A DNA stretch of 5,924 bases from an uncultured Verrucomicrobiota bacterium (GTDB lineage Bacteria; Verrucomicrobiota; Kiritimatiellia; RFP12; UBA1067). Below the pieces are notes generated by a model. The model was not told the origin of the DNA, made no database searches, and was given only the letters and a program-made list of their open reading frames with translations. The stretch spans positions 1 through 5,924 of the forward strand of contig CALYTX010000093.1 in assembly GCA_945487985.1 (NCBI GenBank), written 5' to 3'. The translations under genes and the position numbers were made by a program. This document shows positions 1 through 5,873 of this stretch, one piece after another (the stretch's first letter is position 1; the number at the start of each line of letters is the position of its first letter).

Positions 1-269
1 CTCGTACGAGCCATCGCAATGGTTCCGCGCTCATTCTTGAGTCCGTTCGTCGCCTCATTGCGAATCGGCGCGCGGGTGGGTTTCTGATCCATGCTGCGAT
101 CAAAACCGCCGCCTTGAATCATAAAACCGTCAATCACCCGATGGAAGATTGTGCCATCATAATGTCCTTCGCGTGCGTAATCGACGAAATTCTTTACCGT
201 CTCGGGCGCCTTTTCCTCGTCAAGTTCGAGGGTAATCGTGCCCATATTCGTTTCCATAATCGCTCTCAT
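1..269 (-). CDS. ppiB: Cyclophilin-type peptidyl-prolyl cis-trans isomerase, partial (3' end beyond the window)
   Basis: Catalyses cis-trans isomerisation of peptide bonds before proline, helping protein folding. The 89 visible codons match the N-terminal half of small bacterial cyclophilins of the PpiB type: a short first strand (METNMGTITLEL), then KAPETVKNFVDYAREGHYDGT, FHRVIDGFMIQGGGF at residues 42-56 and NEATNGLKNERGTIAMART near the cut. Active-site residues that line up with cyclophilin A Arg55, Phe60, Met61 and Gln63 are Arg44, Phe49, Met50 and Gln52. There is no signal peptide, so a cytoplasmic enzyme is likely. The start at 269 is chosen because AGGAG (281..277) lies seven bases upstream; a second ATG at 257 is possible but less well placed. 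The start is two bases after the gatA stop, so it should be cotranscribed. The C-terminal half, including the conserved Trp/His region, is not in the window, so the exact subfamily is open. Family assignment is secure. Confidence 0.93.
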   Translation of the reverse strand, partial: MRAIMETNMGTITLELDEEKAPETVKNFVDYAREGHYDGTIFHRVIDGFMIQGGGFDRSMDQKPTRAPIRNEATNGLKNERGTIAMART

Positions 270-271
270 CG

Positions 272-1687
272 TTATTCTCCTTGCTTGGCAATATCCTCAA
301 ATGCTTTGCAAACCCTGAAAAGCCGCGCTTCGTCGAACGCATTGCAAACGAACTGCACGCCTACCGGCAGGTGGTCGGGTTCGGTGAAGCCTGCCGGAAT
401 CGAGGCTGCACAAACGCCAGCGAGCGCTGAAGGAATGGTGAACAAATCGTTCAGATACATCGTCAGCGGATCCTGCAGTTCGCCGATGCGAAACGCCGGC
501 GTCGGCGCACAGGGAGCCATAAGCGCGTCAACCTTAGCAAACACTGCGTCGAAGTCGCGCTTGATTAGCGTGCGGACCTTCTGGGCACGCGCATAGTATG
601 CGTCATAATAGCCGCTGGAGAGCACATATGTGCCCATGATGATACGGCGCTTCACCTCCGGCCCGAAGCCCTCGGCGCGAGACTTTGTGTAGAGCGAATA
701 AACATCCGTCGCCGCTTCGCTGCGATGGCCGTAGCGCACCCCATCGAAACGCGCGAGGTTGGCACTCGCCTCTGCCGGGGCGATGATATAGTACACCGCC
801 ATGGCATATTGCGTATGCGGCAGCGAAACCTCGACAAGCTCGGCACCAGCATCGGCCGCAAGCTTAATTGCCCGCTCGGTAACACGCTTAACCTCGCCAT
901 CAAGCCCGTCCACGCCGAAATATTCCTTGGGCAGGCCGATCTTCACTCCCTTGAGACTCGCCCCCTCAATCGCGCGTACGTAATCAGGAACTGGCTCGCG
1001 CGGCGTGGTGCCGTCCATTTGATCGTATCCGGCGATTGCCTTGAGGAGAATCGCGGCATCTTCGACCGACTTCGACATCGGGCCTACCTGATCGAGCGAA
1101 CTAGCAAACGCGGTCACCCCATAGCGGCTGACGCGCCCATAACTTGGCTTGACACCCACACAATTGCAAAAACTGGCTGGCTGACGTATCGAGCCACCCG
1201 TGTCGGTTCCAAGCGCGGCGATGCACATATCGGCGCCAACGGCTGCGGCGCTACCGCCGGAACTACCTCCGGGTACGCGCGAAAGATCGTACGGATTGCG
1301 CGTTACGCCCAGTGCCGAGTTCTCGGTCGAAGAACCCATTGCGAACTCATCCATGTTGACGCGTCCGCACGGAATGAAGCCGTTTGCCTTAAGGTTCTTG
1401 ACCACCGTCGCATCGTAAGGCGAAACATAGCCCTTCAAAATTTTCGACGCACACGTGCAAGGCTGGCCTTGGACGTTGATGAGATCCTTGATTGCAATCG
1501 GGACAGCCTTTGGATTCGCCTCGGCAAGCGCCAGAGCCTGCTCTTCGTCAAAAGTCAGGTAGGCACCAATCTCGCCATTCTTCGCACGATAACGTTCGAT
1601 AATTGATTGAACGAGATCCTTCGCCGCAAACTCGCCTTTGTTCAGCCCCTCTTGAGCCGCCTTGATTCCAAGTTCAAAAAGCTCCAT
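272..1687 (-). CDS. gatA: Asp-tRNA(Asn)/Glu-tRNA(Gln) amidotransferase subunit A
   Basis: Glutaminase subunit of the GatCAB complex: it hydrolyses glutamine and passes ammonia to GatB, which converts misacylated Glu-tRNA(Gln) or Asp-tRNA(Asn) to the amidated form in the cytoplasm. The 471 residues are close to the usual length of about 480-490. The amidase signature is complete: VPIAIKDL with Lys67, RVPGGSSGGSAAAV with cis-Ser142, and GTDTGGSIRQPAS with Ser166. The spacing (75 and 24 residues) matches the Ser-cisSer-Lys triad of characterised GatA (Lys79, Ser154, Ser178 in S. aureus). The C-terminal part has EASANLARFDGVRYGHR, RRIIMGTYVLSSGYYDAYY and YLNDLFTIPSALAG, all typical of GatA rather than of general amidases. 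ATG at 1687 has only a weak GAGAG (1700..1696) eight bases before it. gatC lies 41 bases upstream and the isomerase starts two bases downstream. No gatB is visible. Whether it serves Gln, Asn or both cannot be read from this sequence. Confidence 0.97.
   Translation of the reverse strand: MELFELGIKAAQEGLNKGEFAAKDLVQSIIERYRAKNGEIGAYLTFDEEQALALAEANPKAVPIAIKDLINVQGQPCTCASKILKGYVSPYDATVVKNLKANGFIPCGRVNMDEFAMGSSTENSALGVTRNPYDLSRVPGGSSGGSAAAVGADMCIAALGTDTGGSIRQPASFCNCVGVKPSYGRVSRYGVTAFASSLDQVGPMSKSVEDAAILLKAIAGYDQMDGTTPREPVPDYVRAIEGASLKGVKIGLPKEYFGVDGLDGEVKRVTERAIKLAADAGAELVEVSLPHTQYAMAVYYIIAPAEASANLARFDGVRYGHRSEAATDVYSLYTKSRAEGFGPEVKRRIIMGTYVLSSGYYDAYYARAQKVRTLIKRDFDAVFAKVDALMAPCAPTPAFRIGELQDPLTMYLNDLFTIPSALAGVCAASIPAGFTEPDHLPVGVQFVCNAFDEARLFRVCKAFEDIAKQGE
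277..281 (-). promoter_or_regulatory. Isomerase ribosome binding site inside the gatA end
   Basis: AGGAG (281..277) spans the last sense codons of gatA (CAA GGA GAA TAA) and lies seven bases before the isomerase ATG at 269. It selects this ATG over the in-frame ATG at 257. Confidence 0.8.
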
Positions 1688-1728
1688 AGTTTTAACTCTC
1701 TTCGCTTTTCACTTCGAGACGCACCGCG

Positions 1729-2019
1729 TCACGACTCCGCCCCTTCCACGATTTTCGGCAACAGAAATTCGTCGCCCACGCGCTTGGGTGCGTTGGCGAG
1801 CGCCTGCTCCTTGTCGAGCGAGGAGCGAACCTCGTCTTCGCGGAATGCGTTGGCTAGAGGCCGACCATGCATCATCGGCTCAACACCGGTGACATCGACT
1901 TCCGAAATCTTCTCCACATAACCGACGATGCTTTCAAGCTGCCCCTGAAAGAGCGCTTTTTCCTCGGCAGTCAGCTCCAGCCTGGCAAGTTCGGCAACAT
2001 ACCCCACATCGATTTTCAT
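1729..2019 (-). CDS. gatC: Asp-tRNA(Asn)/Glu-tRNA(Gln) amidotransferase subunit C
   Basis: Small subunit of GatCAB; in known structures it wraps around the GatA-GatB interface and stabilises the complex. The 96 residues equal the normal family length. Family landmarks are present in order: VAELARLELTAEE near residues 8-20, a helix ending in VEKISEVDVTGVEPMMH at 35-51, RPLANAFREDEV at 53-64, and NAPKRVGDEFLLPKIVE at 76-92. The reading frame is open further upstream, but the start at 2019 is preferred: it gives the family N-terminus, and a strong GGAGG (2031..2027) sits seven bases before it. The 15 extra upstream codons overlap the end of tolB and look unlike GatC. The start is one base after the tolB stop, so translation is probably coupled to tolB. 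gatA follows 41 bases later, the usual partner. Confidence 0.96.
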   Translation of the reverse strand: MKIDVGYVAELARLELTAEEKALFQGQLESIVGYVEKISEVDVTGVEPMMHGRPLANAFREDEVRSSLDKEQALANAPKRVGDEFLLPKIVEGAES

Positions 2020-2020
2020 A

Positions 2021-3187
2021 TCATCTCCTCCAACAGGGCGTAATCCAAACCCCGTCGCTCTCAAAAAGGCGACGCGGCTTGTCGCCGCCGTCCTCCGCAG
2101 CGAGCGTATCGACGATATAAAGCGCCTTGTCGCGCGATGCGATCAGGTGGCGATGGTTTCGCGACCACGACGGATGCTCCCAAGTACCAGGCTCGCCAAC
2201 GAGCACGGCACCCTTGTCGCCTTTCGCCGGATCCATAATCGCAATCTGCGCACCGCCGGTGCGTTTGGTGATGTAGGCGATGCGACCGTCGGGCCCCCAG
2301 TCGGGATCGACATTTTGACTGCCCACACTGGTTAGCCGGCGCTTGGCCTTGGTCGCGACGTCGATCACGTAGAGCTGCGGCTTGCGCGCCTCGTTGGAAA
2401 CATAAACAATCTGCTTGCCGTCGGGACTCCACGAAGGCTGGCCTTCGCTTGCCTTGGTGTTGGTCAGTCGCATCCAGGTGCTCGAGGCGATATTAATGAC
2501 ATACAGGTCAGGCTGTCCGTGAAGCGAGAGAATGATTGCCACCCTGCCCCCATCGGGCGAAACGACCGCACCAGTGGTCAGCCCCTTGAAGGCCCACTTC
2601 AACTGCCGGCGCGATGCAAGCGTGTCGAATTCGTAGATTTGCGGACCGGACTCGTAGATGCCAGTGTAGAAAAGCGTCTTGCCATCCTTCCAGCGCGGTC
2701 CGACCACCGAGGCGTTGTCTTTCGCCAGCTGGCGAATGTCATAACCATCAGCATAGCCCACGCAAAGCTCGGAAACCCCCTTGCCGGTGCGGCGGACAAA
2801 CGCTATCGGATCGGAAGCGAACCCGGCCTGCCCAACGAATTTCTCGCAAATCGCATCGGCCATTCGGCGAGCCTCCGTCCGAGCCTCTTTCGAATCTCCG
2901 GCCGTCGAAGACAGTGAAAGCGTGCGCAACTTGCCGTTTTCCAACAACTCTGCCCGCACCGACTCTCCAACCGTGCCGACAACGCGCACTTTCCCGGTTT
3001 TGGCAATCTTGAACATCCCTGAACGCTCGAGATTGCGCCGCAGGCTGTTGGCGTAGGCCTCGTCACCCTTGACATCAATCGACACCGCAAGCTTGTCCCT
3101 GCCAGTACCTTCCACATTAATGACATCGCTGGCAGCATAACCGGCTGCAACGGACGCGACGATTGCCGCAAAAACAAATCCCTTCAC
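2021..3187 (-). CDS. tolB: TolB-like periplasmic beta-propeller protein of the Tol-Pal system
   Basis: TolB is a periplasmic protein that works with Pal and the TolQRA complex in outer-membrane constriction and integrity. With the GTG start the protein has 388 residues, a little shorter than E. coli TolB (430). It starts with a Sec-type signal (Lys2, hydrophobic residues 4-15, likely cleavage around 18-20). An N-terminal domain with a short repeat-like strand-helix pattern (EAYANSLRRNLERSGMFKI, residues 43-61) resembles the TolB-N domain. From about residue 125 come propeller blades marked by VGPRWKDGK (162-170), VVSPDGGRVAIIL (208-220), PSWSPDGKQIVYVS (251-264), PDWGPDGRIAYIT (295-307) and PSWSRNHRHLIAS (339-351). 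It ends with VWITPCWRR, like the final PAWSP of TolB. GTG at 3187 is chosen over ATG at 3223 because AAAGGA lies nine bases before it and the ATG sits inside argJ. No tolQRA or pal is in the window, so a generic PD40/WD40-like TolB homologue with another role remains possible. Confidence 0.85.
   Translation of the reverse strand: MKGFVFAAIVASVAAGYAASDVINVEGTGRDKLAVSIDVKGDEAYANSLRRNLERSGMFKIAKTGKVRVVGTVGESVRAELLENGKLRTLSLSSTAGDSKEARTEARRMADAICEKFVGQAGFASDPIAFVRRTGKGVSELCVGYADGYDIRQLAKDNASVVGPRWKDGKTLFYTGIYESGPQIYEFDTLASRRQLKWAFKGLTTGAVVSPDGGRVAIILSLHGQPDLYVINIASSTWMRLTNTKASEGQPSWSPDGKQIVYVSNEARKPQLYVIDVATKAKRRLTSVGSQNVDPDWGPDGRIAYITKRTGGAQIAIMDPAKGDKGAVLVGEPGTWEHPSWSRNHRHLIASRDKALYIVDTLAAEDGGDKPRRLFESDGVWITPCWRR
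2025..2031 (-). promoter_or_regulatory. Strong gatC ribosome binding site made from the last tolB codons
   Basis: GGAGGAG (2031..2025) lies in the last codons of tolB, TGG AGG AGA TGA, which read Trp-Arg-Arg-stop. The core GGAGG is seven bases from the gatC ATG. The same bases therefore encode the TolB C-terminus and recruit the ribosome for gatC. Confidence 0.85.
3131..3187 (-). other. Predicted Sec signal peptide of the TolB-like protein
   Basis: The first roughly 19 residues are one Lys, then a hydrophobic run (FVFAAIVASVAAG), then small residues before SDV. Cleavage after Ala18 or Ser20 would satisfy the small-x-small rule. There is no Cys at the junction, so it is not a lipoprotein. The exact cleavage point is an inference. 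Confidence 0.75.
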
Positions 3188-3196
3188 CGCCCCAAT

Positions 3197-3202
3197 TCCT
3201 TT
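3197..3202 (-). promoter_or_regulatory. Ribosome binding site deciding the GTG start of tolB
   Basis: AAAGGA (3202..3197) ends nine bases before GTG at 3187 and overlaps the region just after the argJ stop (3206..3204). The competing in-frame ATG at 3223 has no comparable site in front of it, which is why the GTG start is preferred. Confidence 0.7.
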
Positions 3203-3203
3203 C

Positions 3204-4424
3204 TCAAGTTGTATAGTCCGCATTGATATGCACATAGTCCACCGAAAAATCACAAGTATAAATCGTCGCCTCGCCCTTGCCGAGATGCAAATCGACCGTA
3301 ACCTCGAAACTGTCGGCCTGGAGCACTTTCGCCAGCTTGGCAAGCTGTTTCTCGCCAGCGACCTCGCCACGGCGGTAAGCCCACTGCCGGCCGTAGAAAA
3401 TCTCAACCTTGGCGTCGTCGACTTTGGCGCCGGAATAGCCTACGGCCGCCAGCACCCGACCCCAATTGGGGTCGCGACCGAACCAGCTGGTCTTCGCCAG
3501 CGGCGACTTCGCTATAGCCCGCGCCGCGCGCTCGGCGTCCTTCGTCGTCGAAGCACCAGTGACCGTTACGGTCACGAACTTGGTCGCCCCCTCGCCGTCG
3601 GCGGCCATCTGCCGCGCAAGCGAAACGCAAACCGTCTCGAGCGCGACGAGGAACTTCGCAAAATCCTCGCCGGCGGAAACTATCGGCGCATTGCCCGCCT
3701 TGCCGGAGGCGAGCAGAAAAAGCGAATCGTTGGTGGACTCATCCCCGTCAACCACCACGCGATTGAAGCTGCGCGCCAATGCCAGCGCCAGCGCCCGCTT
3801 TAGCATGGTGCGCGATATGGCCGCGTCGGTCGTGATGAAGCCGAGCATCGTGGCCATGTTCGGCTCGATCATCCCCGACCCCTTGGCCATTCCGCCCACA
3901 GTAACCTTCTTCCCGTCAATTTCCACCCGCACGGCTGCCTCTTTCGGGCGCGTGTCGGTAGTCATCACCGCCTTTTCCGCCGCCAACGCATGCGCTGGCG
4001 TGGACCCTAAGGCAGCCGCTGCGGCCTTCATGCCGCCAAGAAGCCTATCCAAAGGCAACCGCCTCCCGATGACGCCGGTCGAAGCCACAAGCACATGCTC
4101 GGACGAGATTCCCAGTTCGCCCGCAGTCGCCAGCGCCGACAATTCGGCGTCCCGAAGACCGTCCGCACCCGTACAGGCGTTAGCACAACCGGAATTGGCC
4201 AGTATCGCCTGCGCCTTGCCGCCGGCGATAATTTTACGGTCGTAAACCACTGGCGCGGCAGCCACCTGGTTGGTTGTGAAAACCGCCGCGGCCGTGCACG
4301 GCTCGTCCGCCACGACAAGAGCCACATCATTGCGGCCGGAATACTTGATAGCCGCAGCAACGCCGGCAGCGCGGAAACCCTTGGGCGCGCAAACGCCGCC
4401 CGCCACGAATTTAATCTTTTTCAT
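3204..4424 (-). CDS. argJ: Glutamate N-acetyltransferase / ornithine acetyltransferase
   Basis: Transfers acetyl from N-acetylornithine to glutamate in the cyclic arginine pathway; some family members also make N-acetylglutamate from acetyl-CoA. The 406 residues are the normal length. The precursor cleaves itself into alpha and beta chains before a nucleophilic Thr: here KGSGMIEPNMATMLGF (181-196) places the cut between Ala191 and Thr192. The oxyanion-hole pair is Thr116-Gly117 in ASTGVIG. Other family blocks are VAGGVCAPKGF (7-17), LANSGCANACTG (75-86), VDGDESTNDS (225-234), FGRDPNWGRVLAAVGYSG (315-332) and the C-terminal YVHINADYTT (397-406). The ATG overlaps the stop of the citrate synthase gene by four bases (ATGA) with no clear Shine-Dalgarno site, which suggests translational coupling. 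Whether it also accepts acetyl-CoA cannot be told from sequence alone; the absence or presence of argA and argE elsewhere would inform this. Confidence 0.97.
   Translation of the reverse strand: MKKIKFVAGGVCAPKGFRAAGVAAAIKYSGRNDVALVVADEPCTAAAVFTTNQVAAAPVVYDRKIIAGGKAQAILANSGCANACTGADGLRDAELSALATAGELGISSEHVLVASTGVIGRRLPLDRLLGGMKAAAAALGSTPAHALAAEKAVMTTDTRPKEAAVRVEIDGKKVTVGGMAKGSGMIEPNMATMLGFITTDAAISRTMLKRALALALARSFNRVVVDGDESTNDSLFLLASGKAGNAPIVSAGEDFAKFLVALETVCVSLARQMAADGEGATKFVTVTVTGASTTKDAERAARAIAKSPLAKTSWFGRDPNWGRVLAAVGYSGAKVDDAKVEIFYGRQWAYRRGEVAGEKQLAKLAKVLQADSFEVTVDLHLGKGEATIYTCDFSVDYVHINADYTT
4421..4424 (-). other. ATGA stop-start overlap between citrate synthase and argJ
   Basis: The four bases ATGA hold the argJ ATG (4424..4422) and the citrate synthase TGA (4423..4421). 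The upstream stretch lacks a purine-rich binding site, so argJ initiation probably depends on ribosomes finishing the upstream gene. Confidence 0.85.
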
Positions 4425-5797
4425 AACGATGAAGACTTGCGGTCCTTCAGCGAAACATACTTGCGCGGCTTGTAGAGCGGCTTATACGCCGGACGGATAA
4501 TCGGTCCCTGATTGATAAGCTCCTCCATCCGATGCGCACACCAGCTCACGCAGCGCGCCACCGCAAACAACGGCGTGTAGAGGTCGCGCGGGATTCCCAG
4601 CATTTCATAAACAAACCCGGAATACAAATCGACATTTGCGCACACATCCTCAGCGCGCGGATGGCGCGACTTGATGATACCCGGACCGGCTTGCTCAATC
4701 AACTCGAAAAGCTTCATTTCGTCGGAGCGCCCTTTTGCCTTGGCCAACTCCCGCGCCTTGTGCTTCAACAGCTGCGCACGCGGATCGGAAACGGTGTAGA
4801 CCGCGTGCCCCAACCCATAGATGAGTCCCGTGGCGTCGCCTGCCTTCCGGTCGGCAATCTTCTCGAGATAAGCAATCACCTGACCTTCGTCGCGCCAGTT
4901 TTTAACGCTAGATTTGATCTCGTCCATCTGCCGCATCACCCTTAGATTGGCGCCGCCGTGGCGCGACCCCTTCAAGGAAAGCACCGATGCTGCCATCGAC
5001 GAATAGATATCGGTGTGGGCGCTCGTGACTACGTGCGTAACGAACGAAGAATTGTTGCCGCCGCCGTGCTCAGCATGGAGAATGAGCGCCAGATCCAGCG
5101 TTTCGGCCTCGAGTTTTGTGTAGCGCCCGTCTTCGCGGATAAGCGCAAGAAAATTCTCGGAGGTGGATTTCTTGGGGTCGGGGTTGCGAATCATCAGTGA
5201 ACCGCCCAAATGGTAGTGGGCCTTAGCCTGATAGCAATACGCGGCGATTGTGGGCATGGCACTGATCAGCGCAATCGAACGCTCCAGACACTTCTCAATC
5301 GAAAGATCGTTCGACGACTCTTGCTCAATGCGCTCCTCGAAAGCCATCGCAAAAAGAATCGCGCGCGCAATGCCGTTCATAATATCGAGCGGCGGATGAC
5401 GCAAAATCGCGTTTTCTTTAAAGCCGTCGGAGAGCTTGCGATACGAGCCGAGCTTCGTTTTCCAGTCGGCAAGCTCTCGCGCCGAGGGCAAATCGCCGAA
5501 CATAAGCAAATACGCCGCCTCTTCATAGCCATAGCGGTGCTCGCGACGGTCGGCCTGAACCAAATCACGTACGCTGATTCCGCGATAGAACAACTCGCCC
5601 GGAACCGCCTGCTTTTCACCCTCGGAAACTACATACCCATGCACGTTGCCGATAGTCGTCAATCCAACTAAAACCCCAGTACCGTCATCGTTACGAAGCC
5701 CGCGTTTAACACCAAACTTACGGTATAAGGCAGGATCGATATAATCCGCCTTGCGAACCTTTGCGGCATACTTCTTCAACCATTCCTTTTCAATCAT
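4421..5797 (-). CDS. Citrate synthase (citrate/2-methylcitrate synthase family)
   Basis: Condenses acetyl-CoA with oxaloacetate to citrate, the entry step to 2-oxoglutarate and glutamate; relatives use propionyl-CoA to make 2-methylcitrate. The 458 residues are somewhat longer than E. coli GltA (427), with about 40 extra residues before VLVGLTTIGNVHGY. The active-site residues of the family are visible: His244 in LHAEHGGGNNSSF, His280 in GSRHGGAN, His331 in GLGHAVY and Asp338 in SDPRAQ, which match the catalytic His, His and Asp plus the oxaloacetate-binding His. ELFYRGISVRDLV (68-80) and FVYEMLGIPRDLYTPLFAVARCVSWCAHRMEE (395-426) are also typical. The HAEHGGGNNSSF form is the one I associate with clostridial-type enzymes, so I leave the symbol blank rather than call gltA or prpC. 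ATG at 5797 is chosen because AAGGA (5809..5805) lies seven bases upstream; the frame is open further upstream but would run through the promoter. argJ overlaps its stop. Confidence 0.94.
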   Translation of the reverse strand: MIEKEWLKKYAAKVRKADYIDPALYRKFGVKRGLRNDDGTGVLVGLTTIGNVHGYVVSEGEKQAVPGELFYRGISVRDLVQADRREHRYGYEEAAYLLMFGDLPSARELADWKTKLGSYRKLSDGFKENAILRHPPLDIMNGIARAILFAMAFEERIEQESSNDLSIEKCLERSIALISAMPTIAAYCYQAKAHYHLGGSLMIRNPDPKKSTSENFLALIREDGRYTKLEAETLDLALILHAEHGGGNNSSFVTHVVTSAHTDIYSSMAASVLSLKGSRHGGANLRVMRQMDEIKSSVKNWRDEGQVIAYLEKIADRKAGDATGLIYGLGHAVYTVSDPRAQLLKHKARELAKAKGRSDEMKLFELIEQAGPGIIKSRHPRAEDVCANVDLYSGFVYEMLGIPRDLYTPLFAVARCVSWCAHRMEELINQGPIIRPAYKPLYKPRKYVSLKDRKSSSL

Positions 5798-5804
5798 GCG
5801 CGTA

Positions 5805-5809
5805 TCCTT
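5805..5809 (-). promoter_or_regulatory. Ribosome binding site of the citrate synthase gene
   Basis: AAGGA (5809..5805) lies seven bases before ATG at 5797. It settles the start against the longer in-frame reading that would begin at 5896. Confidence 0.8.
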
Positions 5810-5822
5810 ATGATAAAAACAA

Positions 5823-5851
5823 ATTATACCTTTTTTGAACGATTGGCGCAA
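5823..5851 (-). promoter_or_regulatory. Sigma70-type promoter for the gene cluster
   Basis: On the minus strand TTGCGC (5851..5846) is followed after exactly 17 bases by TATAAT (5828..5823), a perfect -10 hexamer. The -35 matches the consensus at its first three bases. The spacer is AT-rich in its downstream half (AAAAAA). Transcription would begin near 5816, giving a leader of about 20 bases with room for a ribosome binding site but not for a riboswitch or attenuator. It is the only convincing promoter I see in the window and lies before the first gene of the cluster. Confidence 0.75.
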
Positions 5852-5873
5852 TAGCGGGTGCCGATTCGGGCAT

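Noticed and set aside
725..1606. A long plus-strand open frame (293 codons) opposite gatA.
   Set aside because: It lies wholly opposite a well-conserved gatA, has no recognisable family motif and is rich in Arg, His and Ile as expected of a GC-rich antisense shadow.
1718..1730. A small inverted repeat GACGC-ACC-GCGTC at the gatC stop, possibly a terminator.
   Set aside because: The stem is only five base pairs and no run of T follows on the minus strand, so it should not end transcription between gatC and gatA.
3466..4245. A plus-strand open frame of 259 codons opposite argJ.
   Set aside because: It mirrors the codon pattern of argJ, is rich in Ala, Ser and Pro, and has no domain that I recognise; argJ is complete with all catalytic motifs.
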